Origin: Bacteroidales bacterium UBA5429 | GTDB taxonomy: Bacteria > Bacteroidota > Bacteroidia > Bacteroidales > WCHB1-69 | Direction of reading: 5' to 3' | Assembly (NCBI GenBank): GCA_002427605.1 | Contig: DIRT01000010.1 | Span: forward strand, 4,134-57,784 | Length of the DNA: 53,651 nt | Part shown: piece after piece, positions 15,900-24,235 of the stretch | How the letters are laid out: each line of letters starts with the position of its first letter | Position numbering within the stretch: the first letter of the stretch is position 1 | Position numbers and translations under genes: made by a program | Notes under the pieces: model-generated | Told to the model about the DNA's origin: nothing | The model's input: only the letters and a program-made list of their open reading frames with translations | Database searches by the model: none

Positions 15900-16829
15900 A
15901 TGAAAAAAATAGGTTGTTTTATTATCCTTTTTTTAATAGCAATTTTGAACTTTTCTATTGCGCAAACTATGCCTGTCGATATCGATGAGCAAAGCCAAAA
16001 CAGGGCTTTGGCTGAACCTAATCCCTCATACTCTACTTTGCCTTGGAATGATGAAATAGAGTTGATTGAAGAGCCTTATCAGATTCCTGCTTATTATTTA
16101 TACAAACAATTGTGGGATACTTTGCATATTCGCTCAGAAGAGCTGGAAGTCCCTTTTTATCACGATACACTTCGTTTTATTTTAGTGGATGGTGAGAATA
16201 CTCCGTTCTCCTTTCCTTGTGCCGGAAAAGTTATTCTGGATTATGGAACACATAAAAAGCTGTTTCACCCCGGTATCGACTTTGAACTTCATGAAAATGC
16301 GCCGATTGTCTCCTGTTTTGACGGTGTTGTGCGGATTGCAAGAGAGTATGGCGAATATGGTAAAGTGGTGGTAATCAGGCATTATAACGGTTTAGAAACG
16401 GTGTACGCTCGTTTGGGTCATATTGATGTTTTTCCCGGACAAATAATTAAAGGGGGAAACCTGATTGGTACCGTCGGGAGAACCCATCCGGATCAAAATC
16501 CTATCCTTCACTTTGAGGTTCGTTTTTTTAATCGCTTTTTGAATCCCCATCGCATGATAAACCTCGATACCAGAACTTTACAAAGCAATAGAATGGTTGT
16601 TACTCCCCTAGATTTTTTGGAAGTTCCAATTATCTATCCTGAAGAAACTCAGCAAAGCACAACCACTAGTGGAACAAAAAAGCCGATCTATCATACTGTA
16701 AAACAAGGAGATACGCTATACAGAATTGCACGTCAATACAATACCACTCCCGAAAAACTGATTCAACTCAATAATTTGAAAGGAGATGGCAGTAACATTC
16801 AATCAGGTCAAAAAATAAGAGTAGAATAA
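15900..16829 (+). CDS. Degenerate M23 (LytM) domain protein with C-terminal LysM, NlpD-like
   Basis: 309 residues. Signal peptide (to about residue 21), a spacer, a LytM/M23 fold (about 100-225) and a LysM repeat (about 264-308, YHTVKQGDTLYRIARQY). The zinc ligands HPGID (His123, Asp127) and His204 remain, but the two catalytic histidines appear replaced: VYARLG has Arg171 where YGHL is usual, and PILHFEV has Ile202 where HLHFEV is usual. The protein is therefore more likely an NlpD/EnvC-like activator of an amidase, bound to peptidoglycan by LysM, than a hydrolase. Domain order is certain; the role is inferred. Confidence 0.85.
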   Translation: MKKIGCFIILFLIAILNFSIAQTMPVDIDEQSQNRALAEPNPSYSTLPWNDEIELIEEPYQIPAYYLYKQLWDTLHIRSEELEVPFYHDTLRFILVDGENTPFSFPCAGKVILDYGTHKKLFHPGIDFELHENAPIVSCFDGVVRIAREYGEYGKVVVIRHYNGLETVYARLGHIDVFPGQIIKGGNLIGTVGRTHPDQNPILHFEVRFFNRFLNPHRMINLDTRTLQSNRMVVTPLDFLEVPIIYPEETQQSTTTSGTKKPIYHTVKQGDTLYRIARQYNTTPEKLIQLNNLKGDGSNIQSGQKIRVE

Positions 16830-16838
16830 ATAATCAAT

Positions 16839-17330
16839 ATGGAAGAACAAAAATATATCAGACCCTCCTGGGATCAATATTTTATGGAAATAGCTCATAC
16901 CGTGAGCAAAAGAGCAACTTGTGACCGCGGCAGAAGCGGTTGCGTGATTGTCCGCAACAGACAAATTTTGGTTACCGGTTATGTGGGCTCTCCCATCGGT
17001 CTACCCCACTGCGATGAAGTAGGACACCAAATGAAACAAACGGTACATGAGGACGGACACGTGACCAATCACTGTGTCAGAACGGTCCATGCTGAGCAAA
17101 ATGCGATCTGTCAGGCGGCTAAATTGGGCATCGCCCTGCAGGATAGTACACTCTACTGCAGAATGACGCCCTGTCGCGTTTGTGCCATGCTGATCATCAA
17201 TTGCGGAATCACAAGAGTGGTTTGCGAAAAGAAATACCATGCCGGAGCCGAGTCGGAAGAGATGTTTAAAATGGCCGGTGTCTCCCTGGAATATTTTTCT
17301 GAAGAACTAATGAAATATGATAATCAATAG
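16839..17330 (+). CDS. dCMP deaminase family protein
   Basis: 163 residues of the cytidine/deoxycytidylate deaminase fold. Zinc-site motifs are HAEQNAI (His84, Glu86) and PCRVC (Cys112, Cys115). The region before HAE contains extra His and Cys residues (LPHCDEVGHQM, NHCVRT) as in dCMP deaminases of the ComEB type. These enzymes make dUMP from dCMP, which feeds thymidylate synthase (thyA is at 4.2 kb in this window). 9 bp after the M23 gene and 3 bp before uppP. Confidence 0.9.
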   Translation: MEEQKYIRPSWDQYFMEIAHTVSKRATCDRGRSGCVIVRNRQILVTGYVGSPIGLPHCDEVGHQMKQTVHEDGHVTNHCVRTVHAEQNAICQAAKLGIALQDSTLYCRMTPCRVCAMLIINCGITRVVCEKKYHAGAESEEMFKMAGVSLEYFSEELMKYDNQ

Positions 17331-17333
17331 ATT

Positions 17334-18128
17334 ATGAGTGGATTAGAAGCGTTTATTTTAGGCTTAATACAAGGATTGGCTGAATTTTTACCCATCAGCA
17401 GCAGCGGACACCTGGTTATCGGTAAAGAAATTTTGGGAATTGAGAGCGGCGAAAATGTGGTTTTTGAAACGGTAGTTCATGCCGGAACCGTACTAAGTAC
17501 CATCACTATTCTGCGTAAAGAGATTCTCAACCTTTTCCTCAAACTCTTTAAATTCGAATGGAACGAAGAAACCCAATATATTTTCAAAATCTTTTTATCC
17601 ATGATTCCGGTCATGATTGTGGGATTCTTCTTTAAAGATTATGTCGAAGCTCTTTTTGGTGAAGGGTTGGTTTTAGTCGGATCAATGTTACTTTTGACTG
17701 CATTATTGCTGTTTTTGACCCGTTTTGTGCGTTTTAAAGAGCAAAAATCGATTGGGTGGGGTTCTTCCTTTGTTATTGGAATTGCGCAAGCGGTGGCCGT
17801 TTTACCGGGACTTTCCAGATCCGGTACCACCATTGCAACCGGTCTTTTAATGAGCGTAAAGAAAGAAGAGGTGGCACAATTTTCCTTTTTAATGGTCTTG
17901 ATTCCTATTTTAGGAGAGACTTTTTTAAATGGAATTCAAGGGGGATTCACGGAAGCTGCGAGCGGCATACCTGTATCTTCGCTGGTGATTGGCTTTCTAA
18001 CCGCTTATATAGTAGGTTGCTTTGCTTGTAAATGGATGATTCAGTTGGTAAAAAGATCCAACCTGGCTTGGTTTGCACTCTACTGCGCTGTGGCCGGTCT
18101 AATCGCTATAATTTTTGGATTAGTGTAA
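17334..18128 (+). CDS. uppP: Undecaprenyl-diphosphatase (BacA family)
   Basis: 264 residues with about 8 membrane helices. Both family signatures are present: GLAEFLPISSSGHLVI (residues 13-28) and GLSRSGTTIATG (about 159-170), containing the catalytic Glu, Ser and Arg residues. The enzyme removes a phosphate from undecaprenyl diphosphate so that the lipid carrier can be reused for peptidoglycan and surface glycans. Its stop codon overlaps the truB start (TAATG). Confidence 0.97.
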   Translation: MSGLEAFILGLIQGLAEFLPISSSGHLVIGKEILGIESGENVVFETVVHAGTVLSTITILRKEILNLFLKLFKFEWNEETQYIFKIFLSMIPVMIVGFFFKDYVEALFGEGLVLVGSMLLLTALLLFLTRFVRFKEQKSIGWGSSFVIGIAQAVAVLPGLSRSGTTIATGLLMSVKKEEVAQFSFLMVLIPILGETFLNGIQGGFTEAASGIPVSSLVIGFLTAYIVGCFACKWMIQLVKRSNLAWFALYCAVAGLIAIIFGLV

Positions 18129-18847
18129 TGAGGGAACCCAACAGAATTGAAAATAGAAATATACACGCAACAACGCTAATTCTCCCTGAGCTGGATTTTA
18201 ATCCGGAAGGAGAGATTTTGCTGTTTGATAAACCTTACCGCTGTACCTCTTTCGATGTGGTAGCAAAGGTCAAATCCGCAATACGAAAAAAGTTTAACAA
18301 GAAGATTAAAGTAGGTCACGCCGGCACTTTAGATCCTCTCGCTACCGGATTGGTGATCCTCTGCACCGGCAAAATGACCAAGCAGATCAACATGTTGATG
18401 GATCTGGAAAAAGAGTACACCGGAACATTCTTTTTGGGTGCTACCACTTCCAGTTTTGATATGGAAAAGGAGGTCAACGCAACCTTCCCGACTGAACATA
18501 TTACGGAACAGCAAATCTATGCTATTGCAGATTCTTTCCTGGGAGAATCTGATCAAGTTCCGCCCATCTATTCCGCAGTTCGCATTGATGGAAAACGCGC
18601 TTACGATATGGCGCGCAGTGGTCAGGAAGCGAAGATCCAACCGAGAAAAATTCAGATTGACCGATTTGAAATCACCCGCATTGCACTCCCCGAAGTCGAT
18701 TTTAGGATTGTTTGTTCCAAAGGCACCTATATCCGTTCCATCGCCCGCGATTTCGGTGAACGTTTAGATAGTGGCGCCCACCTCACCGCCCTGCGAAGAA
18801 CCGCAATCGGTAATTATCGGGTAGAAAACGCTCATTCGCTTTCGTAA
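18128..18847 (+). CDS. truB: tRNA pseudouridine(55) synthase TruB
   Basis: 239 residues from the ATG at 18128, which overlaps the uppP stop codon; the longer frame to 18032 lies inside uppP and is not conserved. The catalytic motif GHAGTLDPLATG holds Asp69. VPPIYSAVRIDGKRAY and SKGTYIRSIARDFG are the other family blocks. The short C-terminus without a PUA domain is usual for Bacteroidota. It makes pseudouridine 55 in the T-loop of tRNAs. It is the last gene of the run; an IS element follows 22 bp later. Confidence 0.95.
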   Translation: MREPNRIENRNIHATTLILPELDFNPEGEILLFDKPYRCTSFDVVAKVKSAIRKKFNKKIKVGHAGTLDPLATGLVILCTGKMTKQINMLMDLEKEYTGTFFLGATTSSFDMEKEVNATFPTEHITEQQIYAIADSFLGESDQVPPIYSAVRIDGKRAYDMARSGQEAKIQPRKIQIDRFEITRIALPEVDFRIVCSKGTYIRSIARDFGERLDSGAHLTALRRTAIGNYRVENAHSLS

Positions 18848-18868
18848 ATTCTGCCTTTTAATTTTAAT

Positions 18869-18890
18869 CCCAAACCCTGAAAATTTAGGG
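18869..18890 (+). repeat. IS left terminal inverted repeat
   Basis: Starts CCCAAACCCTG and ends TTTAGGG; 18 of 22 positions match the complement of the right end. An inner CCCT/AGGG palindrome gives it hairpin potential. Confidence 0.8.
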
Positions 18891-18895
18891 AATAT

Positions 18896-20386
18896 ATGAA
18901 AACAACACAAAAACATCCAGATTGGGCTTTGAAACACAAAAAGCCGGGAACAGAATTAAAATTGATTAACGGACGTTACTACCTTTATGGCGTAAAATCA
19001 GTTTACGACAAAACCATCGGACGGTCTAGAAAAGTTTCACTTGGAATACTCGGTAGCATAACGAAAGAAAAAGGATTTATTCCTTCCGAGAAAAATGAGC
19101 TGAAAAAGAAAAGCAAAATGTCATATTTTGCCAAACAAGTAATGATTTTTGAATATGGTCTTGCCAAGTGGTTGATGGATGAATTGGAAAACAGCGGCGT
19201 ATTGAACTCCCTGAAAGAACATTTTCCAAATCACTGGAAGTTTATCGTATTTATGGTCTACTGTCGAATAGGTTACCAATCGCCACTCAAGAATATTCCC
19301 TTTCACTTAGAGAATTCATTTATATTGGACATATTGGAGTGGCATGAAAAAGTATACGATGCTAAAATTTCTGACTACCTTTTTGAATTAGGTCAGATGT
19401 CAAATTCTATTCACGATTTTATGAGACCTAAAGACAAAAAACGTCGCACCATTTTGATAGATGCTACGGATATAGTTTTGCAATCAAGCAATATAGCACT
19501 TTCTCAAAAGGGATACAATTCCAACATGGATTTTCAGCCACAATTTGTGCTGTTATATCTTTATGATGCCCTCACACTTGAACCTATTTATTACCGTTCG
19601 ATACCTGGAAACATACGTGAAGTATCGGCAATGAAAAACATCGTTGTTATGAGTGGGTTAGAAGAGTGTACTTATGTGGGGGACAAAGGATTTTTCTCGC
19701 AGACCAATGTAGAACAACTTGAAAATATGCACTTGCAATATATTATTCCTCTTAAACGAGACAATAAACTAATACCTTATGAACTTCTCGAAGAAATTGA
19801 GCAAAGTAATAATTATTTCAAATTTTCGAATCGGTTCATTTTTTACGCTGATACGAAAAGTCTTGAAAATAGAAAAATAGAACTTTTCTTGGATGGCAAG
19901 CTCAAAGAACAGGAAAAAACGGATTATTTATCACGTATTGAATCGCTACCCGAAAATTATTCTAAACCTAAGTTCAACGAAATAGTTCATGTAATGGGAA
20001 CGCTCGCCATCATGCACAACACAGAAATGAAACCCCAAGACATATACGTAGAATACAAAAATAGAGGAAATATAGAGCAATTTTTTGACCACTTTAAAAA
20101 CACAATCGAGGCAGATTGTTCACATATGCAACGTGAAGAATCTCTAAACGGATGGTTATTCATAAATCACGTAAGTATGATGATGATATACAAGCTTTTT
20201 CAGATCCTGAAAACAACACCATTAAACAAAAAACAAAACCTAATCCATCATTATTCCATCAATGATGCTATTGATCATTTAAAAACTATCAAAAAAATAA
20301 AATTTGATTATGATAAATACGTGACTTCCGAAATTAACAAATCCACCAAAACACTACTTAAGCAGATGAAAATATCTATTACCTAA
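18896..20386 (+). CDS. Transposase, IS1634/IS4 DDE family
   Basis: 496 residues. DDE features: DATDI (Asp189/Asp192), VGDKGFFS (Asp263) and the IS4-type Y-R-E-K signature at Tyr387, Arg390, Glu394 and Lys401 with exact 2-3-6 spacing. The N-terminal region (KLINGRYYLYGVKSVYDK, then GRSRKVSLGILG) is typical of IS1634-group transposases. The frame is full length with no stop or frameshift and ends within the right inverted repeat. It probably acts in cut-and-paste transposition of its own element. Confidence 0.93.
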   Translation: MKTTQKHPDWALKHKKPGTELKLINGRYYLYGVKSVYDKTIGRSRKVSLGILGSITKEKGFIPSEKNELKKKSKMSYFAKQVMIFEYGLAKWLMDELENSGVLNSLKEHFPNHWKFIVFMVYCRIGYQSPLKNIPFHLENSFILDILEWHEKVYDAKISDYLFELGQMSNSIHDFMRPKDKKRRTILIDATDIVLQSSNIALSQKGYNSNMDFQPQFVLLYLYDALTLEPIYYRSIPGNIREVSAMKNIVVMSGLEECTYVGDKGFFSQTNVEQLENMHLQYIIPLKRDNKLIPYELLEEIEQSNNYFKFSNRFIFYADTKSLENRKIELFLDGKLKEQEKTDYLSRIESLPENYSKPKFNEIVHVMGTLAIMHNTEMKPQDIYVEYKNRGNIEQFFDHFKNTIEADCSHMQREESLNGWLFINHVSMMMIYKLFQILKTTPLNKKQNLIHHYSINDAIDHLKTIKKIKFDYDKYVTSEINKSTKTLLKQMKISIT

Positions 20387-20402
20387 AAATTTAGGGTTTG
20401 GG
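20381..20402 (-). repeat. IS right terminal inverted repeat
   Basis: The minus strand starts CCCAAACCCTA and ends TTTAGGT. It includes the last bases of the transposase gene. Confidence 0.8.
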
Positions 20403-20532
20403 TTTAAATAAAATAACAGAATTGTACCTCATTTATTATCCTCCTTATATATTTAAAAAATAAATGAAAAATAAAATTTAGACAATTTTAGTGAAATAGT
20501 ACAAAAAAATTAAAATTCTTCAATAAATCGAT

Positions 20533-20593
20533 TTTAAGAGGTTTTGGGTTGATTTGAACCTTAGCTATTAAAATTTAAAAATAACCTCTTAAA
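20533..20593. repeat. 11-bp perfect inverted repeat between the IS and mnmG
   Basis: TTTAAGAGGTT (20533-20543) is matched by AACCTCTTAAA (20583-20593) with a 39-nt spacer. It lies downstream of convergent truB/IS and mnmG transcription. It may be a weak terminator or processing structure for either side; there is no U-run. Confidence 0.5.
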
Positions 20594-20643
20594 TTAGGTG
20601 TTTTATATTTTATTGATTATCAAGTGGTTACGTTGTTTTTCTC

Positions 20644-22512
20644 CTATTTTTGGATTAACATCATCAAAACTGCAATATCGGAGGGATTAACTCCACTGAT
20701 TCTGGATGCTTGTCCCAAATGAAGTGGTTTCATTTTTATTAATTTATCGCGCGCTTCCAGTGAAAGTGATTCGACTTTATTGTAATCAAAATTGGCGGGT
20801 ATTTTTATATGATCCAATTGTGATAATTTGTGAGCCAACTCTTCCTCCTTTTTTATATAGCTATCGTACTTGATCAAAATCTCAACATTTTCGATCAGCT
20901 CATCCGACAGTGTTAAATTATGAGATTTCTTTTGAACCTGAGTTGAGTGTTGAATTATTTCTGCTAACCTGACCTGAGGTCGCAATATCAAATTAATAAT
21001 CGGAGATGTTTGGGGTATGGGGGGTGTTTCTTTGGTTTCCAAATAGGGATTAGCCTCCTTAGGAGTAATTTTAGAGGCTTTTAAAATTTCATAAAAGTTC
21101 TCCTGATTTTTATATTTTGTTTCAAACTGTTGAACTCTTTCATCCGATATCAATCCGATTCTATGTCCTATGGGAGTGAGTCTGTAATCTGCATTATCTT
21201 GTCTTAACAAAATTCGATATTCTGCTCTTGAAGTAAACATTCTGTACGGATCTTGCACCCCTTTGTTAATCAGATCATCGATCAAAACTCCAATATAAGC
21301 TTCGGTACGTTTTAAGATCAACGGTTCTTTTTCCTGAATTGCAAGATGAGCATTAATCGCAGCCATCAATCCTTGACATGCTGCTTCTTCATATCCGGTT
21401 GTCCCATTAATTTGTCCTGCGAAGTATAGATTTTTTATCTTTTTTGATTCCAGGGTATGATTTAATTCTGTCGGATCGAAGTAGTCGTACTCTATCGCAT
21501 ATCCCGGCCTCAACACTTTGGCATTTTCAAATCCTTTAATTTGATGCAAGGCTTTAATTTGAACCTCTTCAGGTAAAGAGGATGAGAACCCGTTTAAATA
21601 ATATTCATAAGTGTTTCTACCCTCCGGTTCAAAAAACAGTTGATGTCTGTCCCGATCAGAAAAGCGATCAATTTTATCTTCTATAGAGGGACAATATCTG
21701 GGTCCTACCCCTTTAATTCTTCCTTGGAACATGGGTGAAAAATCAAACCCGGTTTTTAAAATATCATGAACCGTTGTATTGGTATAAGCGATCCAACAAC
21801 TTCTTTGTTCTGTTAATTCCGGTGTATCGGTATATGAAAATTTAGCCGGTTTTTCATCGCCTCGTTGTTCTTCCAAGGCATCAAAATTTACCGTTCTGGC
21901 ATCTACTCTGACGGGTGTTCCGGTTTTCAATTGTTTAACGGTAACACCATATTCTTTCAATTGATCTGAAATATGCAATGAGTTTTGTTCTCCAATTCTT
22001 CCTCCCGGAAAAGAAATATCTCCAATATGAATCCGTCCATTCAAAAAGGTTCCATTGGTTAAAATCACCTTCTTTGCATAAACAGAAAATCCTTGTACGG
22101 TACTCACTCCAATTACAGATTGATTTTCTATGATCAGATGATCCACGGTATCTTGTCTCAGATCCAAATTGGGCTGTGCTTCCAAAACTGATTTCCAAAA
22201 TAGTGAAAACTCAGTCTTATCATTTTGAGATCTGGGGCTCCACATGGCAGGACCTTTTGATCGGTTCAGCATTCTAAACTGGATCATGGTATGATCGGTA
22301 ACAATTCCGGTATATCCTCCCAATGCATCAATCTCTCTGATGATTTGTCCTTTGGCAATACCTCCCATCGCCGGATTGCAAGACATCTGCGCAACCAAAG
22401 CCAAGTTCATAGTGATCAAAAGTGTTTTTGACCCCAATTTAGCAGAGGCTACTGCGGCTTCACATCCTGCATGACCTGCTCCAACTATTATAATGTCATA
22501 CCAAAATTTCAT
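20644..22512 (-). CDS. mnmG: tRNA 5-carboxymethylaminomethyluridine modification enzyme MnmG (GidA)
   Basis: 622 residues, the usual length. FAD-binding start YDIIIVGAGHAGCEAA, then SCNPAMGGIAKGQIIREIDALGG and the second signature GPRYCPSIEDKI are diagnostic. With MnmE it adds the carboxymethylaminomethyl group at U34 of several tRNAs. It is the last gene of a seven-gene minus-strand operon. A parS-like sequence (22515-22530) sits 2 bp before its start codon, and no Shine-Dalgarno sequence is visible there. In many bacteria gidA lies close to the chromosome origin. Confidence 0.98.
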   Translation of the reverse strand: MKFWYDIIIVGAGHAGCEAAVASAKLGSKTLLITMNLALVAQMSCNPAMGGIAKGQIIREIDALGGYTGIVTDHTMIQFRMLNRSKGPAMWSPRSQNDKTEFSLFWKSVLEAQPNLDLRQDTVDHLIIENQSVIGVSTVQGFSVYAKKVILTNGTFLNGRIHIGDISFPGGRIGEQNSLHISDQLKEYGVTVKQLKTGTPVRVDARTVNFDALEEQRGDEKPAKFSYTDTPELTEQRSCWIAYTNTTVHDILKTGFDFSPMFQGRIKGVGPRYCPSIEDKIDRFSDRDRHQLFFEPEGRNTYEYYLNGFSSSLPEEVQIKALHQIKGFENAKVLRPGYAIEYDYFDPTELNHTLESKKIKNLYFAGQINGTTGYEEAACQGLMAAINAHLAIQEKEPLILKRTEAYIGVLIDDLINKGVQDPYRMFTSRAEYRILLRQDNADYRLTPIGHRIGLISDERVQQFETKYKNQENFYEILKASKITPKEANPYLETKETPPIPQTSPIINLILRPQVRLAEIIQHSTQVQKKSHNLTLSDELIENVEILIKYDSYIKKEEELAHKLSQLDHIKIPANFDYNKVESLSLEARDKLIKMKPLHLGQASRISGVNPSDIAVLMMLIQK

Positions 22513-22514
22513 AT

Positions 22515-22530
22515 GTTTTCACGTGAAACA
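22515..22530. promoter_or_regulatory. parS-like site 1 (ParB/Noc-type palindrome)
   Basis: GTTTTCACGTGAAACA matches the ParB-site consensus TGTTTCACGTGAAACA at 14 of 16 positions, with an unbroken core TTTCACGTGAAACA. It is in the 38-bp gap between ybeY and mnmG, directly beside the mnmG start codon. Confidence 0.65.
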
Positions 22531-22550
22531 TCACTTTATTTTATTGAATA

Positions 22551-22976
22551 TTAAGATTTTATAAAAGAATCATACAAAATTATCGCCTCATCCTCCTGGT
22601 TTGTCATCTGAATTTTATCCTCCTGATTTTGATCATCAAAACCACACAAATGGAGAACCCCGTGAGATAAAACTCTCAATAATTCTTTATCAAAAGTTTG
22701 ATTATAGAGAGTTGCATTTTCCCGTACTCTATCTATACTGATATAAATATCACCATGGATCTTTTTCCCTTCTGAATAATCAAATGTAATAATATCGGTA
22801 AAATAATCGTGATTCAGATATTTCTGATTGATTTCCAAAAGATAGGGATCGTCACAAAAAATATAATTGATCTCCCCTACCCTTTTGTTATTCTTTTCAA
22901 TAATTGATTTAAGCCAGTTTTTATAAGTTTGTTTGTTATTCAAATTAAAGTCTGTTTCCGAATAAAACCGAATCAT
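22551..22976 (-). CDS. ybeY: Endoribonuclease YbeY (rRNA maturation factor)
   Basis: 141 residues. The metal-binding region reads SHGVLHLCGFDD: His105 and His109 are present, but the third position of the H-x3-H-x5-H motif is Asp115 rather than His. A change at this position is not unusual in Bacteroidota homologues as I remember them, and Asp could still bind metal. The N-terminal part (NLNNKQTYKNWL, NQKYLNHDYFTDIITFDY) fits the family well. YbeY acts in 16S rRNA 3' maturation and ribosome quality control. Operon position beside mnmG supports the call. Confidence 0.92.
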   Translation of the reverse strand: MIRFYSETDFNLNNKQTYKNWLKSIIEKNNKRVGEINYIFCDDPYLLEINQKYLNHDYFTDIITFDYSEGKKIHGDIYISIDRVRENATLYNQTFDKELLRVLSHGVLHLCGFDDQNQEDKIQMTNQEDEAIILYDSFIKS

Positions 22977-22987
22977 AAATCTTCTAT

Positions 22988-24235
22988 TTATTGTTTAATA
23001 AAACGCCCATTATATCTTTCGGCTGTGCTTAGAAATCTAACAAAATATAAACCTGAACTCAAATGAGAGCAATCGATATAACTGTTTTCTGAATCATATT
23101 GAGACTGAAAAACTACAATTCCTTTAGTATCTATAATCTGGATAACCCCATTAAAAAGAGGATCTATATTAAAAAAGAGCTGCTCTGATGCAGGATTTGG
23201 ATAGAGTATAATGGTTTTGTCTGCAAACTCATTTATTCCAACTGTCACATTTATATCTTGCTCATAAGTACTGGTTTGTCCACAATCATCTGTAGCAGTC
23301 AAAGTAACATGATAAGTTCCATTTGTTGTGTATTGATAGTCGGGTTCAAATCCTGAATAGGTATCTCCATTTCCAAAGTTCCAGGAGTATTGTGTTGTTG
23401 AATTCGTATTTAGAGAACTGTTTGTAAAGCCGCTCTCATTGGAATAGGAAAAAGAAGCTTCCAAATCTCTTTCACCAATAAACCAATCTGACATATGATC
23501 AAACACCACTATTCTTGCTGCCTGACGAATGGTTTGAGCTGTTGCAGCAGGTAATCCTGAATTATTTGTAATAGTTTCAGGATTGATCTCTAGAATAGCC
23601 ACAATAAAAGCGCAAGCAGCTGCATAAGAGCCCGCCAGAGAGGGGTGGCTGTTGTCCGATGTATAAAGCTCAATTTCGGGGTGATTTGTTCTTAAATAGC
23701 GCCAAACTCGTCCTACAGGAGCAACAATAGCATTGTTATCAATTGTCATCTGCATATAACGTTCATAAAGTAAAGAGTCCATTCCTTCATAAGTGGCAAA
23801 AGGAGGAAAAATAGCTCCATTGTCAGGATCTCCATATTTTCTGCCCCAGGTCATATAAAACACAGTTTCAGCACATGGATTGTGTTGTTCTATCATGTCA
23901 TTTAATTGAGCCGCAAAAGGAAAACATTCTGCTTCAACCTGAGTTTGCGGAAAGGATGGTAATTGACTCTGCTCTTGAAGTACGACAAAGTCCCAACCTC
24001 CTTGAGCAATCATTGTTGCTGAAGCATTGTTACAATGTTGTTGAAATGTCGCACCTCCCGGAGTATTGGAAGCTACTTCTACATGATACCCGGCTGATGT
24101 TGCCAATGATTGAAATAAAGAGGGCAAATCGTTCACAGCTGTGTAGCTATTCCCAATAAACAAAACTCTCAGATCCTGGGAAAAAAGAAAGAATGATTGG
24201 AAAATTAAAACAAAAAGAAGTAAAGATTTTTTCAT
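22988..24235 (-). CDS. Secreted SGNH-hydrolase-like protein with PKD domain and T9SS sorting domain
   Basis: 415 residues in three parts. A signal peptide (to about 20) is followed by an SGNH/GDSL-like domain (about 22-250) with VLFIGNSYT as block I and SDNSHPSLAGSYAAA as the closing Asp-His block. Then comes a PKD-like beta domain (about 262-335, YSWNFGNGDTYS) and a C-terminal type IX secretion sorting domain (YPNPASEQLFFNID, ending GRFIKQ). It is probably exported and attached at the cell surface. The natural substrate is unknown; such domains often are esterases or sit beside DUF4886-type proteins. It overlaps the upstream gene by 4 bp inside an otherwise intracellular housekeeping operon, which is odd. 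Confidence 0.82.
   Translation of the reverse strand: MKKSLLLFVLIFQSFFLFSQDLRVLFIGNSYTAVNDLPSLFQSLATSAGYHVEVASNTPGGATFQQHCNNASATMIAQGGWDFVVLQEQSQLPSFPQTQVEAECFPFAAQLNDMIEQHNPCAETVFYMTWGRKYGDPDNGAIFPPFATYEGMDSLLYERYMQMTIDNNAIVAPVGRVWRYLRTNHPEIELYTSDNSHPSLAGSYAAACAFIVAILEINPETITNNSGLPAATAQTIRQAARIVVFDHMSDWFIGERDLEASFSYSNESGFTNSSLNTNSTTQYSWNFGNGDTYSGFEPDYQYTTNGTYHVTLTATDDCGQTSTYEQDINVTVGINEFADKTIILYPNPASEQLFFNIDPLFNGVIQIIDTKGIVVFQSQYDSENSYIDCSHLSSGLYFVRFLSTAERYNGRFIKQ

Larger units (their letters stand above)
18869..20402 (+). mobile_element. IS1634/IS4-like insertion sequence, complete
   Basis: About 1534 bp bounded by 22-bp inverted repeats (18869-18890 and 20381-20402) that match at 18 of 22 positions and begin CCCAAACCCT. 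One long transposase gene fills the inside. Flanks read TTTAAT on the left and TTTAAA on the right, consistent with a 6-bp target duplication with one change, or with longer terminal repeats. All features suggest an intact, recently active copy. Confidence 0.85.

Noticed and set aside
17058..17063. CACGTG core in the dCMP deaminase gene
   Set aside because: The flanks do not match the parS consensus (GGACACGTGACC).
18032..18127. Upstream extension of truB
   Set aside because: It is a shadow of the uppP end; ATG 18128 overlaps the uppP stop codon as usual for coupled genes.
20403..20643. Possible RNA gene between the IS and mnmG
   Set aside because: Only one inverted repeat is found; no tRNA, SRP or tmRNA features.
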